This document shows positions 43,664 to 52,906 of a stretch of 64,000 bases of DNA, in pieces. Below the pieces are notes generated by a model. That model had not been told where the DNA came from. It did not search any database and saw only the letters and a list, made by a program, of their open reading frames with translations. The stretch is from assembly GCA_934309475.1 (NCBI GenBank), contig CAKRDK010000001.1, positions 1 to 64,000 of the forward strand, given 5' to 3'. A program made the position numbers and the translations under genes. This DNA is from an uncultured Roseburia sp. (GTDB taxonomy: Bacteria > Bacillota > Clostridia > Lachnospirales > Lachnospiraceae). How positions within the stretch are numbered: the stretch's first letter is position 1; each line of letters opens with the position of its first letter.

Positions 43664-45046
43664 ATGAGAGAAGTAGTAATGAATCAAAAAACCAACCTGT
43701 TACAATTAGAGGAGCATTTTTACCAGTTAGCAGATGTGAAAGAACCAAATGTCTTCCATAATCTGTTTCCGTATGATGAGATTCCAAAGATTGCATTCAA
43801 TGATCGTATCGTACCTCATAATATGCCGGAGAATATCTGGATTACGGATACAACATTCCGCGACGGCCAGCAGTCGAGAGCTCCTTATACAACGGAGCAG
43901 ATTGTGACAATCTATGATTATCTGCATCGTCTGGGCGGACCGAAAGGCCTTGTGCGTCAGAGTGAGTTTTTCTTATACAGTAAGAAAGACAGAGATGCCG
44001 TGTATAAATGCTTAGAGAGAGGATATAAATTCCCTGAAGTAACAAGCTGGATTCGTGCCAACAAACAGGATTTCCAGTTAGTCAAGGATATCGGACTCCG
44101 TGAGACCGGTATTCTGGTAAGCTGTTCCGATTATCACATTTTCTATAAGATGAAAATGACAAGAAGAGAAGTTATGAATCTGTATTTGAGTGTCATCCGT
44201 GAGTGTTTAGAGACTGGAATCAGCCCAAGATGTCACTTAGAGGATATCACACGTTCCGACATTTATGGATTTGTAATTCCATTCTGTGTGGAATTGATGA
44301 AACTGATGGATGAGTACAAAATTCCTATCAAGATTCGTGCCTGTGATACCATGGGATATGGGGTCAACTTCCCAGGTGCCGTAATTCCAAGAAGTGTGCC
44401 GGGTATCATCTATGGATTGACAACACATGCGGGTGTGCCTTCCGAACTGATTGAGTGGCATGGACACAATGATTTTTATAAGGCAGTAAACAATTCGACG
44501 ACAGCATGGCTCTATGGTGCGAGCGGTGTCAACTGTTCTTTGTTTGGAATCGGGGAGCGTACCGGTAACACACCGTTAGAAGCTATGGTATTCGAGTATG
44601 CGCAGTTAAAGGGTACGCTAGATGGCATGGATACTACAGTCATCACAGAGCTTGCAGAATATTTTGAAAAAGAATTAGGCTATGTGCAGCCGAGCCGTAC
44701 GCCTTTTGTCGGCAGTAACTTCAATGTGACAAGAGCGGGAATTCATGCAGACGGACTCTTGAAAAATGAGGAGATTTATAATATCTTTGATACGGGCAAA
44801 TTTTTGAATCGTCCACCACTGGTATCCGTCTCTAATACATCCGGTCTTGCAGGCATTGCACACTGGATTAATTCTTATTATCATCTTCCGAAAGAAAACT
44901 GGGTGGATAAGAACTCCGAACTGGTTCAGATGGTAAAAGTCTGGGTAGACAAGCAGTACGAGGAAGGAAGAGTTACCGTGCTGACAGACAGTGAATTGGT
45001 AGAAGAGATTCAGAAGTGTTGTAAAAAATTAGATATCACATTATAA
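43664..45046 (+). CDS. Probable Re-citrate synthase (HMGL/homocitrate-synthase-like)
   Basis: 460 residues. DRE-TIM barrel with 'ITDTTFRDGQQSRAPYTTEQ' (DRE motif: R for the catalytic Arg, D as metal ligand), 'SCSDYHIFYKMKMTR', 'CHLEDITRSDIYGFVIP', 'IEWHGHNDFYKAVNNS' (metal HxH) and 'GIGERTGNTPLEAMV'. The family includes homocitrate and isopropylmalate synthases; the Re-citrate synthases of Clostridia belong here and are commonly mis-named. Joining with NADP isocitrate dehydrogenase makes citrate the likely product, feeding 2-oxoglutarate and glutamate. Frame opens at 43628; GGAGG precedes ATG 43664. No aconitase is in the window. Confidence 0.8.
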   Translation: MREVVMNQKTNLLQLEEHFYQLADVKEPNVFHNLFPYDEIPKIAFNDRIVPHNMPENIWITDTTFRDGQQSRAPYTTEQIVTIYDYLHRLGGPKGLVRQSEFFLYSKKDRDAVYKCLERGYKFPEVTSWIRANKQDFQLVKDIGLRETGILVSCSDYHIFYKMKMTRREVMNLYLSVIRECLETGISPRCHLEDITRSDIYGFVIPFCVELMKLMDEYKIPIKIRACDTMGYGVNFPGAVIPRSVPGIIYGLTTHAGVPSELIEWHGHNDFYKAVNNSTTAWLYGASGVNCSLFGIGERTGNTPLEAMVFEYAQLKGTLDGMDTTVITELAEYFEKELGYVQPSRTPFVGSNFNVTRAGIHADGLLKNEEIYNIFDTGKFLNRPPLVSVSNTSGLAGIAHWINSYYHLPKENWVDKNSELVQMVKVWVDKQYEEGRVTVLTDSELVEEIQKCCKKLDITL

Positions 45047-45061
45047 TAGTGGAGGCAGAAC

Positions 45062-45724
45062 ATGGGTGAAGACAACAATTCGTTAAGTTCCCGCGTGTTT
45101 CATACGATACGTGAAGATATTCTCTCCGGAAAATATCACACGAATGAGGAACTGAAAGAAAAAACGATTGGGGAAGAGCTTGGGGTCAGCCGTACGCCGG
45201 TCAGAGAGGCATTGCGTCAGTTAGAATTGGAGGGACTTGTTACCATTATCCCGAATAAAGGCGCTTATGTAGTTGGAATTTCGCAGAAAGATATTCAGGA
45301 TATTTACGAAATTCGTTCCAGATTAGAGGGACTTTGTGCGCGATGGGCGGCAAAAAATATTACGAAAGAACAGTTAGACGAATTAGAGGAGAACATTTTC
45401 CTCGCAGAATTTCATGTGGCAAAGGGGAATTTTGAACAGCTTGTCGAGTTAGATAACCGGTTTCATGAACTTTTGTATACCGCATCGGAAAGCAAAGAGA
45501 TGCGGCATGTGCTGACGGATTTTCACCATTATGTTCAGAGAGTGCGTAAGATTACGCTGGCAGACCCGCAGCGTGCGTTGGACTGCAATGAGGAACACAA
45601 AAAGATTGTGGAGGCTTTAAAGCAGCATGATGAGGATGGCGCTGAGAAGCTGGCAAATGAGCATATGATGAATACAATCCGCAATATGGATCAGTATGGA
45701 TGGGATAATTTATTGATTTCCTGA
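45062..45724 (+). CDS. GntR-family (FCD) transcriptional regulator
   Basis: 220 residues. N-terminal winged helix ('EELGVSRTPVREALRQLEL', 'EGLVTIIPNKGAYVVG') and a C-terminal helical FCD effector domain (about 80-215, 'YEIRSRLEGLCARWAAK', 'DNRFHELLYTASESKEM', 'EHKKIVEALKQHDEDGAEKL'), with metal-type His positions. It sits between the citrate synthase and the isocitrate dehydrogenase genes and probably controls them; an organic acid or a CoA ester is a possible effector. The palindrome at 43573 is a candidate operator. Confidence 0.93.
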   Translation: MGEDNNSLSSRVFHTIREDILSGKYHTNEELKEKTIGEELGVSRTPVREALRQLELEGLVTIIPNKGAYVVGISQKDIQDIYEIRSRLEGLCARWAAKNITKEQLDELEENIFLAEFHVAKGNFEQLVELDNRFHELLYTASESKEMRHVLTDFHHYVQRVRKITLADPQRALDCNEEHKKIVEALKQHDEDGAEKLANEHMMNTIRNMDQYGWDNLLIS

Positions 45725-45779
45725 CATAGAGTTTGGCTTGTAACAGTAAATGAAGAACAGAGAAGAGAGGAACGAGGAC

Positions 45780-46988
45780 ATGGAAAAAATCAAAATGACG
45801 ACACCGTTAGTTGAAATGGACGGAGATGAAATGACAAGAATTCTTTGGAAAATGATCAAAGATGAATTGCTTCTGCCGTTTATTGACCTGAAAACAGAGT
45901 ATTACGACCTTGGATTAGAGCATCGTAACGAGACCGATGATCAGGTAACGGTTGATTCTGCCAATGCGACCAAAAAGTATGGCGTGGCTGTAAAATGTGC
46001 TACGATTACCCCAAACGCAGCACGTATGACAGAATACAATTTAAAAGAGATGTGGAAGAGTCCGAACGGAACAATTCGTGCCATGTTAGACGGAACCGTT
46101 TTCCGTGCCCCGATTGTTGTAAAAGGAATTGAGCCATGCGTGAAAAACTGGAAGAAACCAATCACGATTGCGCGTCATGCATACGGTGATGTTTATAAGG
46201 CAAGTGAGATGAAGATTCCGGGTGCCGGAAAATGTGAACTTGTCTACACAGCAGAAGACGGCACAGAGACAAGAGAACTGATTCATAACTTTACCGGAGC
46301 AGGTGTGGTACAGGGACAGCATAATCTCTGCAACTCCATCGAGAGCTTTGCAAAAAGCTGTTTTAACTATGCATTAGATACCAAGCAGGATCTCTGGTTT
46401 GCAACAAAAGATACGATTTCTAAGAAATACGATCACACGTTCAAAGATATTTTCCAGGAAATCTTTGACGCAGAATACAAAGAAAAATTTGAACAGGCAG
46501 GCATCACTTACTTCTACACATTGATTGATGATGCAGTTGCACGTGTTATGAAGTCTGAGGGTGGTTACATCTGGGCATGTAAAAACTATGACGGAGATGT
46601 CATGAGTGACATGGTATCAAGTGCCTTTGGTTCCCTTGCCATGATGACATCTGTACTTGTATCTCCGGAAGGATATTATGAGTACGAGGCTGCACACGGA
46701 ACTGTTCAGCGTCATTATTACAAACATTTAAAAGGTGAGGAGACATCCACGAACTCGGTTGCAACCATTTTTGCATGGTCAGGCGCACTCCGCAAACGTG
46801 GAGAGTTAGATCAGAACAAAGAATTACAGAATTTTGCAGATCAGTTAGAAAAGGCTTGTATTTCCACAATAGAATCTGGTAAAATGACCAAGGATCTTGC
46901 GCTGATTACATCGTTAGAACATCCAACGGTATTAAACAGCGAAGAGTTCATTAAAGCAATTCGCGAAACATTAGAAGGATTATTATGA
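45780..46988 (+). CDS. icd: NADP-dependent isocitrate dehydrogenase (eukaryotic-type, homodimeric)
   Basis: 402 residues. Oxidatively decarboxylates isocitrate to 2-oxoglutarate. The sequence is of the type II family shared with eukaryotes: '[20 protein letters not shown]', '[19 protein letters not shown]', '[20 protein letters not shown]' and '[19 protein letters not shown]', with active-site Arg and Asp pairs. The frame opens at 45750; ATG 45780 follows GAGGAACGAGG and matches the family start. The stop overlaps the next gene by four bases (ATGA), coupling it to an ABC-F protein. Confidence 0.95.
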   Translation: MEKIKMTTPLVEMDGDEMTRILWKMIKDELLLPFIDLKTEYYDLGLEHRNETDDQVTVDSANATKKYGVAVKCATITPNAARMTEYNLKEMWKSPNGTIRAMLDGTVFRAPIVVKGIEPCVKNWKKPITIARHAYGDVYKASEMKIPGAGKCELVYTAEDGTETRELIHNFTGAGVVQGQHNLCNSIESFAKSCFNYALDTKQDLWFATKDTISKKYDHTFKDIFQEIFDAEYKEKFEQAGITYFYTLIDDAVARVMKSEGGYIWACKNYDGDVMSDMVSSAFGSLAMMTSVLVSPEGYYEYEAAHGTVQRHYYKHLKGEETSTNSVATIFAWSGALRKRGELDQNKELQNFADQLEKACISTIESGKMTKDLALITSLEHPTVLNSEEFIKAIRETLEGLL

Positions 46989-48904
46989 TTTTATCGTGTC
47001 AGAACATTTCAAAGTCCTACGGGACAGATGAGATTTTAAAAAAAGTAAGTTTTCATATTGAAGCAAATGAAAAAGCAGCGATTGTCGGCATCAATGGTGC
47101 CGGCAAATCTACGCTGCTTAAAATTATTATGCAGGAAATCTCCCCAGATGAGGGAGAGGTGATTGTGGCAAAAGATAAGACCGTCGGCTATCTGGCGCAG
47201 TATCAGGACACCACAAGCCACCAGACCATCTATGAGGAAGTCTTAGAGGCAAAGGCAGCACTGATTGAGACGGAGAACCGCCTCCGTCTGATGGAAGAGA
47301 AGATGAACCAGCTTACAGGGGAAGCGTTAGAGAAGCACTTAAACGATTACCATAAGCTTTCCCATGAATTTGAGCTTGCCGGAGGCTATGCCTACCGGAG
47401 TGAAGTCGTCGGTGTCTTAAAAGGACTAGGATTCACAGAAGAAGATTTTTCCAAGAAGATGGAAGAACTTTCGGGAGGACAAAAAACGCGTGTCTCTCTC
47501 GGAAAATTGCTCGTGACAAAGCCGGACGTGCTTCTTCTCGACGAGCCGACGAACCATTTAGACATGGAGTCTATCCGCTGGCTCGAAGGCTTTTTGATGA
47601 ATTATAAGGGTGCTGTGATTATCGTGGCACATGACCGTTATTTTCTTGACCGTGTTGTCACGAAAGTAATCGAAATTTTCCAGCACAAGGCAAATGTGTT
47701 CCAGGGAAATTATACTGCCTATGCGGCGAAAAAAGCGGCGCTGCGGGAAGCTATGCTCAAACAGTACTATAACCAGCAGCGTGAGATAAAACACCAGGAA
47801 GAGGTTATCACAAAGCTAAAATCGTTTAACCGGGAGAAATCAATTAAGCGTGCGGAAAGCCGCGAAAAGATGTTAGAGAAAGTGGAACGTCTTGAGAAGC
47901 CGACCGAGGAGAATACGGATATTAAGATTGTGTTAGAGCCGAACGTGGTCAGCGGAAATGATGTGTTGACGGTAGAAGGACTTGCAAAAGCTTATCCGCC
48001 GCTTTCCCTTTTTGACGGAATTGATTTTGAAATCAAGCGTGGAGAACGTGTTGCCCTGATTGGAAACAATGGAACGGGCAAGACGACCATCTTAAAAATC
48101 ATCAACGGCTTAATTGATGCGGATGCCGGAACGGTAAAGCTTGGTTCTAACGTACACATCGGTTATTACGATCAGGAACATCAGCTTTTACATGCGGAAA
48201 AGACAATTTTTGAAGAGATATCGGATGATTATCCGACTCTGACGCAGACACAGATTCGAAATGTGCTGGCAGCATTTCTTTTCACGGAAGATGATGTGTT
48301 TAAACGCATCTCGGATTTAAGCGGTGGAGAGAGAGGTCGTGTTTCACTGGCAAAACTCATGTTATCCGATGCAAACTTTTTAATCCTTGATGAGCCGACC
48401 AACCATTTAGACATCACCTCGAAGGAGATTTTAGAGAACGCACTGCGGCAGTACACGGGAACGGTATTTTATGTATCGCATGACCGTTATTTTATCAATC
48501 AGACGGCAACCCGTATTCTGGAGCTGACCGGCGAAAAAGTCATCAACTATATTGGTAATTACGATTACTACTTAGAAAAGAGAGAGGAACTTGCGAAAGT
48601 TTATCTTTCCGAGGAGCCGAAAAAGGAAAAGACGGACAGTGCGAAAGCGGAAGTGAAGATGGACTGGCAGGAGCAGAAGGCAAAGCAGGCACAGATTCGT
48701 AAAATTGAGAATGCATTAAAAAAAGCCGAAGAGGAAATTGAACGTTTAGAGAATAGAGTCGCTGAAATTGATGAGGAATGTGCACTGCCGGAGAATGCAA
48801 CCAATTCCGCAAAACTCGGAGAACTGGTGAAGGAACAGGAAGAATGTAACAAACGATTGGAAGAATTGTATGAAGAGTGGGAAAATTTATCGGTTCAGTT
48901 ATAG
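46985..48904 (+). CDS. ABC-F family ATPase (ribosome-associated type)
   Basis: 639 residues, two ABC domains, no membrane part. ABC-F proteins act on the ribosomal E-site in translation or antibiotic protection. First domain: '[13 protein letters not shown]', '[15 protein letters not shown]', '[11 protein letters not shown]'. A basic linker (about 240-300, '[17 protein letters not shown]'). Second domain: '[13 protein letters not shown]', '[15 protein letters not shown]', '[11 protein letters not shown]'. A C-terminal coiled coil (about 560-639). Starts within the icd stop. A role in housekeeping translation is likelier than resistance given the place in a metabolic operon; not certain. Confidence 0.93.
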   Translation: MILSCQNISKSYGTDEILKKVSFHIEANEKAAIVGINGAGKSTLLKIIMQEISPDEGEVIVAKDKTVGYLAQYQDTTSHQTIYEEVLEAKAALIETENRLRLMEEKMNQLTGEALEKHLNDYHKLSHEFELAGGYAYRSEVVGVLKGLGFTEEDFSKKMEELSGGQKTRVSLGKLLVTKPDVLLLDEPTNHLDMESIRWLEGFLMNYKGAVIIVAHDRYFLDRVVTKVIEIFQHKANVFQGNYTAYAAKKAALREAMLKQYYNQQREIKHQEEVITKLKSFNREKSIKRAESREKMLEKVERLEKPTEENTDIKIVLEPNVVSGNDVLTVEGLAKAYPPLSLFDGIDFEIKRGERVALIGNNGTGKTTILKIINGLIDADAGTVKLGSNVHIGYYDQEHQLLHAEKTIFEEISDDYPTLTQTQIRNVLAAFLFTEDDVFKRISDLSGGERGRVSLAKLMLSDANFLILDEPTNHLDITSKEILENALRQYTGTVFYVSHDRYFINQTATRILELTGEKVINYIGNYDYYLEKREELAKVYLSEEPKKEKTDSAKAEVKMDWQEQKAKQAQIRKIENALKKAEEEIERLENRVAEIDEECALPENATNSAKLGELVKEQEECNKRLEELYEEWENLSVQL

Positions 48905-48924
48905 ATAGTTAAATATTTCACACA

Positions 48925-48953
48925 TTGACATCTTTCTTTAAAATCATTATAAT
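48925..48953 (+). promoter_or_regulatory. Promoter of rex
   Basis: Perfect consensus: TTGACA at 48925-48930, 17 bp, TATAAT at 48948-48953, 30 bases before rex. An imperfect palindrome (GTTAAATATTTCAC) overlaps upstream and could be a degenerate Rex site, weak. Confidence 0.9.
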
Positions 48954-48983
48954 ATTCTTTAGAATTCATCTGGGAGGAACATC

Positions 48984-49628
48984 ATGGAACATAAAGAAAT
49001 ATCACAGGCTGTTATTCGAAGAATGCCACGGTATTACAGATATTTAGGTGAATTGTTAGATGATGGCGTTGAGCGTATTTCATCAAATGATTTGAGCAAA
49101 AGAATGAATGTAACCGCGTCTCAGATTCGACAGGATCTGAATAATTTTGGCGGATTTGGCCAGCAGGGATACGGCTACAATGTAAAATTTTTATATGAAG
49201 AAATTGGTAAAATTTTAGGGCTTGACCAGCGTCACAATATTATTGTGGTCGGAGCAGGTAACTTAGGTCAGGCATTGACCAATTATGCAAAGTTTGAAAA
49301 GCTTGGATTTGTGATTATCGGACTTTTTGATGTAAATCCTGCATTGGCAGGGGTTACGGTTCGTGGAATTAAGATTCACATGTTAGACGAACTTGAAGAT
49401 TTCTGCAAAGAGAATCAGGTAGACATCGCAGCACTCACAATGCCGAAAGAGAAAGCGGCAACGGTTGCAAATCGTCTGGTAGGACTTGGTGTGCATGCTA
49501 TCTGGAATTTCGCGCACGTTGACCTTGAATTAGACAAGGAAGACGTTGTTGTTGAGAACGTTCACTTATCGGACAGTCTGATGCAGTTATCCTACAACAT
49601 TGTTAAGAATCGAAAAGAAAAAGAGTAA
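48984..49628 (+). CDS. rex: Redox-sensing transcriptional repressor Rex
   Basis: 214 residues. Senses the NADH/NAD+ ratio and represses fermentation and respiration genes when NADH is low. N-terminal winged helix ('RISSNDLSKRMNVTASQIRQ', 'DLNNFGGFGQQGYGYNV'), then a Rossmann domain with 'IIVVGAGNLGQALTNYAKF' and a C-terminal domain-swap helix. The gene has its own promoter, and the neighbouring decarboxylase and citrate genes are the sort of targets a Rex protein has; no clear operator is seen before them. Confidence 0.95.
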   Translation: MEHKEISQAVIRRMPRYYRYLGELLDDGVERISSNDLSKRMNVTASQIRQDLNNFGGFGQQGYGYNVKFLYEEIGKILGLDQRHNIIVVGAGNLGQALTNYAKFEKLGFVIIGLFDVNPALAGVTVRGIKIHMLDELEDFCKENQVDIAALTMPKEKAATVANRLVGLGVHAIWNFAHVDLELDKEDVVVENVHLSDSLMQLSYNIVKNRKEKE

Positions 49629-49636
49629 GACAAGGG

Positions 49637-49666
49637 AAGTGCTTTGCCGGTGGTGAAGCACTTTCT
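49637..49666 (+). terminator. Weak hairpin after rex
   Basis: AAGTGCTT / AAGCACTT (49637-49644, 49656-49663) with an 11-base loop and TTC after it; at most a weak terminator. Confidence 0.45.
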
Positions 49667-49702
49667 GTGCGTGTAAGACGGCGCAGAAAGAAGGAGGATA
49701 CC

Positions 49703-51241
49703 GTGCAGTATTTAGTAAACAGCCGGGAAATGAAACATTACGATACCAATACAAGTACCACCTTTCAGATTCCATCCCTTGTGTTGATGGAGCGTGCAGC
49801 CTTAGAAGTTGTGCGTGTGATAAAAGAGGAGCAGATTAAGGCAGAAAACGTTTTAGTGGTATGCGGAAGCGGCAACAATGGCGGAGACGGATTAGCGGTT
49901 GCGAGATTATTGCATCTGGAAGGAAAAAAAGTCCGGATTGTATTTTCCGGGGAGGAGAAAAAGGCAACCGAAGAGACGAAAAAGCAGCTTGCAATCTTAA
50001 AAGCCTACGGCGCCACGGTGGAAAAGGAATTTCCGGCGGAGGAGACACCGGATTTGCTGATAGATGCCGTGTTTGGAATCGGACTCTCAAGAAATGTCGA
50101 GGGAAAATATGCAGAACTGTTGAATCGAATGAATGAGGTTTCGGCGGTCAAACTTGCGTTAGACATACCATCCGGTGTGAATGCTTCGGATGGAAATGTG
50201 ATGGGAACGGCATTCCGGGCGGACTATACGGTGACGTTTGCATATGGTAAGATAGGAATGTATCTCTGGCCGGGAAATGAGCTTTGCGGGAAAATCTGTA
50301 TCCGTTCGATTGGAATCGATGAAAAGAGCTGGATTGATAAAAAGCCTGCGGTAGCAGCATACACCCTGCAGGAATTAGAACAGATTCCGGCGCGGAAAAG
50401 TCACTCGAACAAGGGAACTTACGGAAAAGTTCTTTTGATTGCCGGAAGTGTCGATATGGCAGGTGCGGCAATTTTTGCGGCGAGGGCGGCATATACGATG
50501 GGCTGCGGATTAGTCCGCGTCTATACGCCGGAGGAGAATCGGCAGATTATCCAGCAGACGGTTCCGGAGGCGGTTTTAACCACGTATTCCGGAAAGAGAG
50601 TTGAATTGCAGGAACTGATAGAGGCGATTCAGTGGGCAGATGTCATTGCCTGCGGCCCGGGAATCGGAACAGGTGATGTAGCAAAAAGCATCGTCAAAAA
50701 TGTATTGAAAAATGCGGCAGTTCCGGTTGTGCTGGATGCGGATGCCTTAAACATTGTTGCAGAGGACACGAGTCTTTTGCTGCGGCCGCATACGGATTTG
50801 ATTGTGACACCGCACCTTGGCGAGATGAGCCGCCTAAACGGCGATATTGTCTCTTTTATCCAGACAAGGCTGCTTGAGACGGCGGAGGAATTTGCAAGAC
50901 AGTACAATGTGGTGTGCGTCTTAAAAGACGAGCACAGTGTTGTCAGCATTCCGTATGGTCAGAACTATTTGAATCTCTCAGGCAACCATGGAATGGCAAC
51001 TGCGGGAAGCGGTGATGTGCTCACAGGAATTTTGGCATCGCTTTTGGCACAGGGGCTTCACACAGAACAGGCGGCACCGCTCGGTGTATTTTTGCATGGG
51101 CTTGCTGCAGACGAGATATTAGAGGAAACGGGCAGCTATGGCATGCTGGCGGAAGATATTATAAAAGGACTACAAAAAGTGTTAAGAAAAGCAGAAAGGC
51201 ACGAATATGAAGAAAAACATGTATACAAGGGTATGCGCTAA
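49703..51241 (+). CDS. nnr: Bifunctional NAD(P)H-hydrate repair enzyme Nnr
   Basis: 512 residues from GTG 49703, after AAGGAGG; an earlier ATG (49667) lacks one. The N-terminal half (about 1-210) is the NAD(P)HX epimerase (YjeF_N; 'VLVVCGSGNNGGDGLAVAR', 'DIPSGVNASDG'), the C-terminal half (about 230-500) the ADP/ATP-dependent dehydratase ('KGTYGKVLLIAGSVDMAGAA', 'ATAGSGDVLTGILASLLAQG'). Together they repair hydrated NADH. It overlaps alr by 35 bases, so these are cotranslated. Confidence 0.94.
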   Translation: MQYLVNSREMKHYDTNTSTTFQIPSLVLMERAALEVVRVIKEEQIKAENVLVVCGSGNNGGDGLAVARLLHLEGKKVRIVFSGEEKKATEETKKQLAILKAYGATVEKEFPAEETPDLLIDAVFGIGLSRNVEGKYAELLNRMNEVSAVKLALDIPSGVNASDGNVMGTAFRADYTVTFAYGKIGMYLWPGNELCGKICIRSIGIDEKSWIDKKPAVAAYTLQELEQIPARKSHSNKGTYGKVLLIAGSVDMAGAAIFAARAAYTMGCGLVRVYTPEENRQIIQQTVPEAVLTTYSGKRVELQELIEAIQWADVIACGPGIGTGDVAKSIVKNVLKNAAVPVVLDADALNIVAEDTSLLLRPHTDLIVTPHLGEMSRLNGDIVSFIQTRLLETAEEFARQYNVVCVLKDEHSVVSIPYGQNYLNLSGNHGMATAGSGDVLTGILASLLAQGLHTEQAAPLGVFLHGLAADEILEETGSYGMLAEDIIKGLQKVLRKAERHEYEEKHVYKGMR

Positions 51242-52382
51242 GATAGATTTAGATGCAATTTTATATAATATGGCATCCATGCATGATGCCATCGGCCATG
51301 ATACTAAGATTATGGCGGTTGTAAAGACAGACGGATACGGACACGGAGCAACTGAGATTGCAAAGACCATCGAGCCGTTAGATTACACGTTTGGCTTTGC
51401 TGTGGCAACGGTGGAGGAAGGCGTTATTTTAAGAAATCATGGCATCACAAAACCGATTCTTGTGTTAGGCTATGTCTTTCCGGACGAGTATGAGGTGCTG
51501 CTTTCGAATCAGCTCCGCCCGGCAGTTTTCACACTTGAAATGGCAGAGGAGCTTTCAAAAGAGGCAGGACGCCTCGGCGTGGAATGTCCGGTACATCTTA
51601 AGATTGATACCGGAATGAACCGGATAGGAATGAAAGTAACAGAAGAATCAGCAGAACTTGTGGAACGGATTGCAAAGCTTCCACATATGATATTGGAAGG
51701 AATCTTTACACACTTTGCAAGGGCAGACGAGAAAGATAAAACGGCAGCTTACGAGCAGCTTAGACTGTTTCAGCAGATGATTGCCATGATTGAGGAGAGA
51801 GGAATCACGATACCGTACCATCACTGCTCAAACAGTGCCGGAATCGTGGAGATGAAAGAGGCAAACATGGACATCGTGCGCGCTGGAATTACACTTTACG
51901 GACTCTGGCCGTCCGATGAAGTGGACAAAAGTAAAATCAGCTTAAAACCGGTCTTGTCCTTAAAGAGCCATGTGGCATATGTCAAGACATTAGAGCCTGG
52001 CGAGAGCATCAGCTATGGCGGAACTTATGTCACAACGGGAACAGAGAAAATTGCAACCATTCCGGTAGGCTACGGAGACGGATACAGCAGAGGACTCTCC
52101 AATCAGGGTTATGTGCTGATTCATGGAAAAAAAGCGCCAATCCGCGGAAGAGTCTGCATGGATCAGTTTATGGTCGATGTCACGGATATTCCAGATGTTA
52201 AAATCGGAGATGAAGTGACGTTAATTGGAAAAGACGGTGCAGAAGAGATTACGATGGAAGAAATCGGTGCTGTTTCAGGAAGATTCAACTATGAATTTGC
52301 CTGCGATTTGGGAAAAAGAATTCCGAGGGTATTCTACCGCAACGATGAAGTGATCAGCACCAGAGATTATTTCAAAGAATAA
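51207..52382 (+). CDS. alr: Alanine racemase
   Basis: 391 residues. PLP enzyme making D-alanine for peptidoglycan. Lys of the 'MAVVKTDGYGHGATE' motif binds PLP; the Tyr of 'SISYGGTYVT' is the second base; 'GRVCMDQFMVDVT' is present. The order nnr-alr-mazF resembles the alr-ndoA region of Bacillus. ATG 51207 is within the end of nnr. The downstream gap to mazF is 97 bases and holds no antitoxin gene. Confidence 0.96.
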   Translation: MKKNMYTRVCAKIDLDAILYNMASMHDAIGHDTKIMAVVKTDGYGHGATEIAKTIEPLDYTFGFAVATVEEGVILRNHGITKPILVLGYVFPDEYEVLLSNQLRPAVFTLEMAEELSKEAGRLGVECPVHLKIDTGMNRIGMKVTEESAELVERIAKLPHMILEGIFTHFARADEKDKTAAYEQLRLFQQMIAMIEERGITIPYHHCSNSAGIVEMKEANMDIVRAGITLYGLWPSDEVDKSKISLKPVLSLKSHVAYVKTLEPGESISYGGTYVTTGTEKIATIPVGYGDGYSRGLSNQGYVLIHGKKAPIRGRVCMDQFMVDVTDIPDVKIGDEVTLIGKDGAEEITMEEIGAVSGRFNYEFACDLGKRIPRVFYRNDEVISTRDYFKE

Positions 52383-52479
52383 AAAGTTAGAAAAAATGCA
52401 TATAAGAAATGTTACAGATGGAATACATCAGGAAAAAATGGAAATACTATCCTTGTAAATCAAAGATGATGGGGTAAAA

Positions 52480-52827
52480 ATGATGATTCGACGTGGTGAT
52501 ATTTTTTATGCAGACTTAAGACCGGTGGTAGGCTCAGAACAGGGAGGCATCCGTCCGGTTTTGATTATTCAGAATGATGTGGGAAACAGACACAGTCCGA
52601 CTGTTATCTGTGCGGCAATTACATCGCAGATGAATAAGGCGAAGCTGCCGACACATGTAGAGCTTGACAGCCGGAAATACGACTTGATGAAGGACTCTGT
52701 GGTTCTGTTAGAACAACTGCGTACCATAGATAAGACAAGATTGAAGGATAAGGTATGTCACTTAGACCGTCAGGTATTGTTGAAGGTAGATAAAGCGCTT
52801 GAAATCAGCCTTGAACTTCTTACATAA
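52480..52827 (+). CDS. mazF: MazF/EndoA-type mRNA interferase, apparently without an antitoxin
   Basis: 115 residues, the usual size. Cuts single-stranded RNA at short motifs. '[20 protein letters not shown]', '[19 protein letters not shown]', '[19 protein letters not shown]' are the canonical core. Two in-frame ATGs (52480, 52483) are both possible. In B. subtilis the toxin EndoA is preceded by its antitoxin EndoAI (alr-ndoAI-ndoA). Here the 97-base gap before it contains only a 20-codon frame with no likeness to an antitoxin. The partner may lie elsewhere. Confidence 0.93.
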   Translation: MMIRRGDIFYADLRPVVGSEQGGIRPVLIIQNDVGNRHSPTVICAAITSQMNKAKLPTHVELDSRKYDLMKDSVVLLEQLRTIDKTRLKDKVCHLDRQVLLKVDKALEISLELLT

Positions 52828-52828
52828 C

Positions 52829-52857
52829 TTGACGAATATACAGGAAAATGTTATTAT
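52829..52857 (+). promoter_or_regulatory. Promoter of the CNNM/CBS gene
   Basis: TTGACG at 52829-52834 and TATTAT at 52852-52857, 17-bp spacer, just after mazF. Confidence 0.75.
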
Positions 52858-52906
52858 TTCAAATTGAAAAACAATTTTTAACACGAGAAGAAGGAGAAAC
52901 ACATTT

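Noticed and set aside
48908..48925. Rex operator upstream of rex
   Set aside because: GTTAAATATTTCAC is only partly symmetric and does not match the TTGTTAA-N4-TTAACAA form well enough to call.
52396..52458. 20-codon frame between alr and mazF as an antitoxin
   Set aside because: Too short, no likeness to MazE/EndoAI, no ribosome site.
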